Shown here piece after piece: positions 56,349 to 64,000 of a stretch of DNA of 64,000 nt (position 1 is its first letter; each line of letters starts with the position of its first letter). The stretch spans positions 74,758,610 through 74,822,609 of the forward strand of contig NC_088917.1 of assembly GCF_963576675.1 (NCBI RefSeq), in the 5' to 3' direction. The notes below the pieces were generated by a model. The model did no database searches and was not told the DNA's origin. It saw only the letters and a list, made by a program, of their open reading frames with translations. The DNA is from Euphorbia lathyris. Its lineage: Eukaryota; Streptophyta; Magnoliopsida; Malpighiales; Euphorbiaceae. The position numbers were made by a program, and so were the translations under genes.

Positions 56349-59300
56349 ACTTCTTTAGCTTCACTTCTCAAGTGGCCGGTGATATCAGCACCGTTAGGTG
56401 TGTGGTAATTCCTTCACTTCATCTATCTGCAACGTCTTTAACGATTCACCCAACATACCCATATTTGGCATCCTGTTACGGACCTGTTATGCATATATCA
56501 AAGTGAACAGGTCTCGGACAGTTTATCATTATCAATCAACGGATAAATCATACATGTTTCATAGCACAAGATATAAACAATATGAATTAATGTATTTATT
56601 CATATAACACATATACAATGTATTCAAACAATATACAAAATCTCTAATACATATTCTAGAACCAATGTCTATGAACTAGGGCACACCAACACTAATTCTA
56701 TCTCACAAGGGACCAACACATATGTCATAACATATTTATAAAAGCTAGTGTTTCACTTACTTTAGTGACGGTTTAAATAAATTTACTGTTGTTCGAATAT
56801 AAATAATTTGACAGTTGTTCTTAATAATTTTGTAATAAGTAACATAAGGAAGATGACAGAATGCAAATAAGTGCTTGTCATATGAAGCATTTAGGGATGA
56901 AAGAAAGCGACTCCCTTCTGAAGTAGCATCAGATGGAAACGAGTCCCCTGAAAATTTTAATTTCTTAGGGACGAGGGTTTTGAATCGTCATTTGAAGCAG
57001 TTATCGGCGTAGTGACATCTCTAAATTATCATATTTCAGACCGAAAAACTTTTGGCGAATTAGGTATTGTTTCTTAATGCCTTTCATTTTTCAAGAATAG
57101 ACCACCTTACATGTTTATATGTTATAAAATTAATGAGCTTCAAACTCAAGCAACTTGATAGTCTTTCATTCCGTATGCTGGGAATAGGCAATTTGTCTAT
57201 ACGAAAGCCAAATCAATGTATAGAAACCTCAAAATCAAGAGAACTTTATTCTAGAACTGGATAATTCTCACGAGACATATGAGGAACGAATATAAACATT
57301 AAAACCGGTATCATGGAAAGACAACCAATAACATTCGATTAAATTAATGTATTGTGGATTTATATTTGCCTATGTATATCTTGCAAAATATATAAAATTC
57401 ATGAAAAAGAAAGTTACAATAAATACAAAAAGCAGAAATAACACAACATTTCATAACTATAGGCATATGATAGCCAATTATTTGAAACCCATTAACTCGC
57501 TTAACATAAAATTTTTATGAGGGGGAACATAAAACTAGTCATGAATCCTAAGTCCTTCAAAATAAGAACTTTAACTCCTTGACATGTAAGGTAGGTACGT
57601 AAGTCCACATGCATTAGTAATATGTAGTTATGTGAGTTATAACTTTATAAACAGTGAAAAACATATTGTTTTAGGCGTTCACTGTGTATATCTGTCACGA
57701 CCCGAACTTGGCCATGACCGGCGCATAAATTAAGACTACCTTAACCTATACTAGCCTCAAATTCGAAGTACAAATTAATAATTGTTTAACTAATTAAAGC
57801 TTTTAGAATGATGATACAATTTAAACTATAAAGAAGTATATACAATAGATTTATCCAAACATCTCTAGATCAGTACAGTAGCAATATCTAACTAACAATA
57901 TCAACCTTCAATATTGAACCTCAAATGTCTGTCCAGCTATAGAGATCTTAATCTGAAAAAATAAAATCAACATGGTATGAGATTTCCGTCCATCCGAGCG
58001 AAAATCCCAGTGAGTGATAATCATAGCACAATAGAGGGGGAACATGCAGATACGCAGATAAGTTTCAAATTTGTTTTCAGAATTTATCAAATATGATGGT
58101 GCAGAGAAATCAAATAATATTGAATAATAATAATAAATTACAGAAATTCTCAAAACCACGGTACAGTAAGATTAGAGTGATGATATTCCACATCACCAAA
58201 GGCCAGATAACAGACACAGATGGTAGCGCTACCAGATTCAAATACAGAATATCTTCACCGACCTTATGCATGATTCTAATACAATTGACACAAAGACAAA
58301 CACATACACAGATAAAATAACGACAAATAATGCAAGCCTAATATGAGGGTCGGTGAGACATGAAAACATATACAGATAGTACTGAGCACATATACCGATT
58401 TCAAAGTGTATAATTTATCTCCCATAATATTTTTCAAATAACTTAAATATCCAGATGACAGAAATCGAATAAAATTTCAGATTTTCAATACAAACGGTAA
58501 CAGATAAATCAACCGATTAACAGAATTAAGTATAATCTCAAAGAATTTTTACTTCCAAATAAGATAAATGATATCAGACAAACCAATGTATCAAGGGCAT
58601 ATTCTCGAAAGCCTATGCTCTAATGCAGACAATATTTGACAAATAAATTTAACCTCAAGAAAGTGTTTTATCATCTAACTAATCACTATTTTAAACAAAT
58701 AACATTTTTAGAAAAGTTCATCAGAATTGTCCTGAAGGAACGAAAATAGGAGATAAATTTAAAAATCGGATGGAACTATTTTCATCAAACTTTTTAATAT
58801 TAATTACTAAAGGATCGAAAGATATTTTAAACAAAATACTTTTATCAAACAGATTTCATGCTAGAGATTTCAAAATCAAACAAATAGTGTCATGAACCAT
58901 AATTACCACTCACCTCGAACTGCAAATAATAGTCAGATCCAAACCTTAGTTAACAACTTTTCCAATCAATCTGAACACCGTCAAATTCCTATTCAATCAA
59001 CATATACAACTAAATTACTCCAAAATTTTCTATCATACTCAATGAAATCTACAACACAAATAAGGTTGAGTCAAATTAAACTATAGGGGAATCGAAGTAA
59101 GTAAATCAATATAATAATTGGTATTAAAATACGATTTAGTGAAAACTATGATACGTAAAGAAAATATAATTTTCTAACACCATAAAACACAAATACTATA
59201 TATAAATATCTAGTTTTATAAAAGGACAAGAACTAACAAGTAAATTACCTTTTGTTGTTTGAAGAGTTAGATCAATGGCTTCTCAACTTGCTCAAAATTG

Positions 59301-59856
59301 ATGAGTACGGCTAAAATAAAAAGTCTCGATAAAAAAAGAGAAGAACTCGATTTTTTTTTGCAGAAAACGTTACCCTTTAAAAACTGCTTTTATTTGATTA
59401 TTTATTTGTTAAGAGTTAAACTAAAATAGATAACTTAAATATAGGAGAATAAAAAGGCAGTGGATTATATTAATATCAAAGTTTATTATTAACAAAAAAA
59501 AGATAAGTAGTCCAACCCACTAATTTTAACAAATCGAAATACTGACTTTTTTTTGTATGTACAGAAAGTACATATTAAATACTAACATTATTCATAAAAA
59601 AATACTAATATTATAAATTTCATACATATCCATAATTTTATATATTAATATAGTATGAAAACTCAAAATAACTAATTAACATATTCTTTTGAAAGACAAA
59701 TACTAAAAAAACATACATGTAATTAGATTTATTTTTAAAGAAACCTATCTAAAATTCGGGATATTACAATATCAATTGTAAGCTACAATATAACCGAAAC
59801 AAAGTGTTCAGCGAAAATTTGAAAATGTACAAAGAGAGTTCGTTTGTTGTAGGAAT
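56349..59856. repeat. Copy 2 of the tandem segmental duplication
   Basis: Matches 50947-54538. It ends where element D is inserted; the rest of the unit should continue beyond D, outside the window. The offset between copies is about 5315 bp, or about 5400 bp left of the 84-bp tandem repeat. Confidence 0.88.
57693..59768 (-). mobile_element. Solo LTR, gypsy-type ends, in duplication copy 2
   Basis: Same element as 52378-54450, with the same flanks ATATC (57688-57692 and 59769-59773). The shared insertion site shows the LTR was present before the segment duplicated. Confidence 0.8.
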
Positions 59857-60172
59857 TGATAGCTCTCATTTATATAGGGTTTTTAGACCCTTTTTAGTTC
59901 ATTTTCGCTTCGTTTTCTTTAACTTTTGCACTTGTTTCATTCGTTTTTGGCAAACATTAGTCTTTTCGAGTATTTATGGCAGTTTCTATGTTTTCAGGTG
60001 TTTGAAGGCATAGTCGAGTATTCCCGAACCAGACCCGGACCTTTTAGAGCAAATCCGGACAATTCAGGGACCGTCGGAGCACTTTTGGGACTCATCAGAG
60101 ACCATTAGAGCAGATTTCGGAAGCCCAAGGACCAAAACGGAAGAAAAACCCGGAGTGTGCCCATTTGGAAGC

Positions 60173-60320
60173 CTGTCTCGTCGAGGCACATGCCTGTCTC
60201 GCGGAGACAGAAAGTGCTCGCCGAGACACTAGGGTGTCTCGACGAGACACCCACTCGTCTCGACGAGACAGTCCTTGTCTCGGCGAGACGAGGCGGGAGA
60301 GGCGCAAAAACGCCTCTCCC
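60173..60320. repeat. Hairpin cluster in U3 of the element D LTR
   Basis: Six versions of TGTCTCGNCGAGACA occur in about 120 bp, followed by a perfect hairpin with 10-bp arms GGGAGAGGCG (60295-60304) and CGCCTCTCCC (60311-60320). The cluster ends about 90 bp upstream of the TATA box. Confidence 0.88.
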
Positions 60321-60411
60321 CAGCTGGAAACTCGACCACTAAGCCATTTTTCAACCTATTTTACTCGGGAAATGCCGTTTTTACCCCCGAAAAGCCTAGG
60401 TTTGATGCCTA

Positions 60412-60420
60412 TCACTATAA
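60412..60420 (+). promoter_or_regulatory. TATA box of the element D LTR
   Basis: CTATAAATAG in the context CACTATAAATAGGCAGC. Confidence 0.7.
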
Positions 60421-61476
60421 ATAGGCAGCTTAACATATGACCTAGGATCGATCTTTTTCTTTTTTTTAGAAAACCCTAGAATAGAAGTTTAATTTCTGCA
60501 ATTGTAGTTTAGTTGCTTTTGGATTCGAAGAACTGCTCAAAGGGTGGAGGCTCTACTTTGTTTATATTGTAATCAGACGAACGGGTTTTAGATTTTCTAT
60601 CTCCTTCCCTTAATCTTTATTGCATTTATTCAAGAATGATTTCGTCTTTCATCAATTACACTTATGCTTTGATTGGTTTGTCTATGAACTAATCTCCATC
60701 CAATCTAGGATGGGGATGAGATTGTTGAGATTGCTATGAATGATAGGGGTTTAGGGTGCTACTGACTCGAATAGGATGTGTGTGCTTTATGCCTAAATGA
60801 TATTAGGAACATGATTAATTGCTAGAATGAGCATTGATAATCCTCAACTAGCGCGTTTTGTGTATATAATGTGCCTAATGCCTGTAACCTTGATATTAGT
60901 TAGATGTTAGGGAGATTGATTCTTGACCAAGGAATCATCTTTACCGAATTCGCACAAACCTGCCTTCGCTAGAGACCACTAGGAATGAGGCTCTGTGGCT
61001 GGGCTACGGCTTAAGCCTTAATTGCCAACAAACATAACGCTTTGCATGACCTAGGGTATATGCCTAATCAAGCCGTCACCCGATTGCATGTAAATGGGAA
61101 AGACAGTACTGATCACATTAGTCTTTCACCTAGGGCGATTACCTTCAATCTTTAGTAAAGCTTAAATCTGAATCCCTTTTACCTCATTTGTAGTAATTAA
61201 TCAGTGGATTCCCCTACCTAGATTGTAACTATCATTAATCACAATCCACCCTACGGCATGTTCTGTTTACTGCTTTCTTAGCTTAGGTATTTATTTCTTT
61301 AGTTTCTTAAACCAATTTTGCTTTCGACCTCGCTAAATAGACAAATTCCCAGCTGAATCTGACTGATTAGGATAGTAGTCCTTGTGGTTTGATCTCGTGC
61401 TTAGCACACTACTACTTGATGCGATAGGATACACTTGTCCTGTTAATTGCTATATACTTTACGAGCATCAAGTTTT

Positions 61477-61494
61477 TGGCGCCGTTGCCGGGGA
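61477..61494 (+). other. Primer-binding site complementary to tRNA-Asp (element D)
   Basis: TGGCGCCGTTGCCGGGGA, perfect canonical site six bases after the LTR. Confidence 0.92.
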
Positions 61495-61552
61495 CTACTG
61501 TAATTTTTATTAGTTTAATTTTGATTGGTGCAGTTTGTTTGTTTGGCTTACC

Positions 61553-62924
61553 ATGAACCGACGTTCTCGGAGTCATTCTCCATTACGGTTTGATCCTGAT
61601 ATAGACCGTATTTCTCGCAGGATAAGGAAAGAACGCCAAGTAGCCTTGCTTAGATAGAGAGCCAACGAGAGGAGCTTCAACACAACAATCCAAGAGGAGG
61701 TTTGTGAAGAGGAACCAGTGGCAGACAGGTCTATTATGGAACTGCTTAAGGCACAGAGGCCGGCTGCGACCTCAAGCATCCTTGATCCCGAAATTACGGC
61801 AACCTCCTTTGAGATCAAACCGGCAATGATTTAGATGATCCAGAACTTGGGTCAATTCGGTGGGGATTACCATGAAGATCCCAACACACACCTCAACAAG
61901 TTTATGGAATAATGCGGCACATTCAAGTACAAGGATGTTTCGCATGAACAAGTTTTCATGAAGCTGTTCAGGTTTTCTCTGAAGGATGATGCTGCAGATT
62001 GGCTGAGCTCACTAGCACCGGGTTCTCTGATTGATTGGAACCTCACAATGGCCGCATTCTTGGCTAAGTTCTTCCCACCATCGAAGACTTCACAGTTCAA
62101 GAGTGACATCACTTCGTTCCGACAATTTGAGAGTGAGAACCTGAATCTGGCCTGGGAAAGATTTCAGAAATTGTTGAGGAAGTGTCCCCACCATTGTTTT
62201 GAGGTGCACCATCTTGTTGACTTGTTCTACTCCGGTATCACTTCTGCTAGCAGAGCTTCATTGGATGCAGCGGCGGGAGGTAATCTGTTCAACAAGACGG
62301 CAGCTCAAGCTTACAGTCTTGTAAAGGAGTTGCCGAGAGAAGTGCACATTGGCAAATAGAGAAGCCAAGTCAGAGGAGGGGAGTATTTGCAGTAGCTGCC
62401 CCTAGTACACCTGTAGAACCTGATCCACAAATTGCAGCACTAACTGAGAAGATGGACCTACTAGTAGCTCATTTTCAGAAACCTAAAGTTGTGGCAAAGT
62501 GTGAACTTTGCAGTGGCGGTCACAAGAACACTGAGTGCCTGATGGTCGTCGAGTCTGTGAACTACATCAAACAGTTCGGGCCTTACAACGCACCTTGGAG
62601 ACAAAATCATCCAGGTTTCAGTTGGTCCAACAACCAGGGAGCTTTGGGACCACCAAGATTTGTAGCTCCTCCACCCAACCCGAATCAGAACCAGAACCAA
62701 AAAACCAGGGGCAAAGGCCCAAAAGCGAGATGGAGGAAAAGATTGATGCTATGGTAAAGATCCTCGGAAAAATGGAAGGCAGGCTAGCCAATAATGAGGC
62801 CTTCTACAAGGGCCTAGAGACTCAGATTAGCCAATTGGCTAAGATCAATTCTGAGCGAGCCACCAAACAGCTGCCAATTACTAATGAGCCGAATCCGAGG
62901 GACAGACAACCGCAAGCACCCTGA
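61553..62924 (+). pseudogene. gag: gag of element D, with stops and two frameshifts
   Basis: ATG 61553. The capsid core has MKLFRFSLKDDAADWL, FLAKFFPPSKTSQF and RFQKLLRKCPHH. A knuckle CELCSGGHKNTEC is near 62500, and the C-terminal coiled coil has GRLANNEAFYKGLETQI, close to element E. Stops occur near 61651, 61832 and 61907; frameshifts lie near 62345 and in an A-run near 62699. The protein ends QPQAP at 62922, after which no pol follows. Confidence 0.85.
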
Positions 62925-63200
62925 GGGGGGAAGGACAGTCTAAAGCTCTAAAGACTTAAAAGTCGAGCGCTGTTGGGAGCCACCCCAAATATGAGTACAA
63001 TTTTTGAACCATTCTTTTAATTATTTTATGACAATGATTATTAACTTTCTATCTTTTCCTGATGTTAATTAGGACCGTATTAGGATTTGGTTAGTTTTTA
63101 AAATTTTAATTTTTCTAGGTTTTTTACATGATTTAGGATAGGATAGGGTCATATAAAATAAATAAATAAATTTTCGTCTTTAAAAAAAATGCTTGTGGCG
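62925..63200 (+). other. Non-coding spacer after gag of element D
   Basis: AT-rich, no ORF, takes the place where pol begins in Athila elements. No repeat seen. Confidence 0.6.
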
Positions 63201-63411
63201 CCTCGTCTAGGCGAGACGATACACATCTCGTCTAGACGAGGCAGTGTCTTATCGGGACACAGGGTGTCCCGACGAGACATCTCGAGGAACCGCAACGGCA
63301 TTTCTGCCAGCCGCAGTGTCTAGCCGAGACATATAGTGTCTCGGCGAGACGAGCCGCCCAAGGTTAAACTTGGGCGGCTCAATTAGGGGATTGGCCGAAC
63401 CAATCCCCTAA
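63201..63411. repeat. Internal hairpin cluster of element D
   Basis: Six versions of the LTR palindrome (for example GTGTCTCGGCGAGAC) lie in 63201-63353. Two perfect hairpins with 12-bp arms follow: GAGCCGCCCAAG / CTTGGGCGGCTC (63351-63380) and TTAGGGGATTGG / CCAATCCCCTAA (63383-63411). The arrangement repeats that of the LTR cluster. Confidence 0.88.
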
Positions 63412-64000
63412 AACCCCCTCATTTAACCCCCCTAACCCTTCACCTACCCTTTTCAACTCCTATAACTAAGATTTTGCTCTCTGTCTCTCCTCCATACTTC
63501 CATTGCCCTCTCTCTCTAAAACCCTAACTCTCCTCCCCCATCTCCTCATCTCCAACCTTCCTCACACCAAAACCTTACTTCTACTTCCACTTCTCTAAGG
63601 ATTTTACCCTTTCAAGACCTTCCCCTCCTTTCCTCCTTTGGTTTTCCTCATTCCATTTCCATTCTCCACAAGGTTTTCAAGGGGTAAGTTTTCTTTTGAT
63701 CTTATTATGAATTTTTGGTGCATTTACTTGTTGGTTACATGATTAGAGAGTGGAGATTTGAGGTTTCCCACTATTTAAGGTTACCATTGATTCATTAATG
63801 GCTTCCTAGTGAGATTAGAGGGTTTTATTGTGTAGAGGTCGATTTTCTTTAGAAATTATTTTGGTTATGGATTATGATGTTTAGGATTTGATTTCGAATT
63901 TGTTATAATTATTTTTGTAGAAATTAGGGATTTGAATGTGTTGGGGCTTACTTTGCTAATTCCTTTTTCCATGTTTTTCTTTTTGTTCATTTTTAATTTA
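63412..64000 (+). promoter_or_regulatory. CT-rich leader and splice donor upstream of the unseen ORF of element D
   Basis: CCTATAAC near 63458 is a weak TATA-like box. A long CT-rich tract (63470-63660) resembles plant 5' leaders. A strong donor AAGGG|GTAAGT lies at 63683/63684, followed by T-rich intron-like sequence to the window end. It matches the exon-intron layout before the ORF of element E. Confidence 0.5.

Larger units (their letters stand above)
59857..61470 (+). repeat. 5' LTR of element D
   Basis: 1614 bp from TGATAGCTCTC to GAGCATCA, next to the PBS. The TATA box lies at about 60413. A hairpin cluster fills 60173-60320. Confidence 0.88.
59857..64000 (+). mobile_element. Gag-only gypsy element D (Athila/Tat-related), runs off window
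   Basis: 5' LTR, tRNA-Asp PBS, broken gag, then no pol but a hairpin cluster, CT-rich leader and splice donor as in element E. The left flank GGAAT (59852-59856) is the expected target duplication. The downstream ORF would lie beyond 64000. Non-autonomous by the same reasoning as element E. Confidence 0.82.

Noticed and set aside
50999..56607. 69-residue open frame present at 50999-51208 and 56398-56607
   Set aside because: Same explanation: duplicated non-coding DNA with two replacements in step with background divergence.
56040..56710. Possible copia LTR fragment (TGTTGGTGTGCCC on the minus strand)
   Set aside because: Only one terminus is suggestive; I could find neither the other end, a PBS nor a target duplication, so it is left as unassigned.
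53579..59086. Identical 64-residue open frame in both duplication copies (53579-53773 and 58892-59086)
   Set aside because: It lies inside the solo LTR and is kept only because the two segments are recent copies; no family match or codon signal is evident.

Overview
The window is plant nuclear DNA made almost entirely of nested LTR retrotransposons. The evidence is Ty1/copia Sirevirus-type, Ty3/gypsy Athila-type and Tat/Ogre-type proteins, primer-binding sites (PBS) matching plant tRNA-iMet, tRNA-Asp and tRNA-Arg, and TG...CA long terminal repeats with 5-bp target duplications. A land plant is certain; a eudicot is my inference. The only host-gene candidate is one pectin-methylesterase/invertase-inhibitor (PMEI)-like gene at 54.8-55.4 kb, broken by a single stop codon. 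I found no rRNA, tRNA gene, CRISPR array or bacterial-type feature.

Layout. 1-13001, minus strand: a Tat/Ogre-like element entered from its integrase end (pol, gag-protease, leader, PBS, then one 4.36-kb LTR). That LTR holds an Athila-type solo LTR (9794-11324). 13002-31076, plus strand: a Sirevirus-like copia element. Its 5' LTR was hit by the Ogre-like element, and its gag start was hit by a second, younger Sirevirus (13189-20971, duplication GATAC). 31077-35278, plus strand: a gag-only gypsy element (called E) whose 5' LTR was the copia target. 35279-48309, minus strand: an Athila-like element (A2) with decayed gag-pol and two related downstream ORFs. 48310-50946, minus strand: an internally deleted Athila-like element (A3) into which A2 inserted. 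50947-59856: a tandem duplication of about 5.3 kb, each copy carrying the same solo LTR with the same target duplication, and with the PMEI-like gene between them. 59857-64000, plus strand: a second gag-only gypsy element (D), cut by the window end.

What ties the window together. Several unrelated elements carry short family-specific palindromes (arms of about 7 bp, spacer 1-3 bp) upstream of the LTR TATA box. Elements D, E and A2 carry the same kind of palindrome again inside the element, just upstream of the ORF that follows gag or pol. In E that ORF also has a CT-rich leader and a likely 5'-UTR intron, and D shows the matching start of such a unit. In both copia copies the downstream ORF has its own TATA box about 100-110 bp before its ATG. 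The downstream ORF is the same kind of protein in copia and gypsy elements: an N-terminal globular domain, then an acidic linker and a C-terminal coiled coil where the copy is long enough to show them. No signal peptide or membrane segment is visible, so 'envelope' is a poor description. I infer a second, internal transcription unit built on the same cis-architecture as the LTR promoter.

Other unusual items are four capsid-like modules in the Ogre-like gag polyprotein, three stem-loops with a shared loop in the Ogre-like LTR, and a C-tract-loop hairpin at the end of the Sirevirus LTR. All homology calls are from reading translations by eye; no database search was run.
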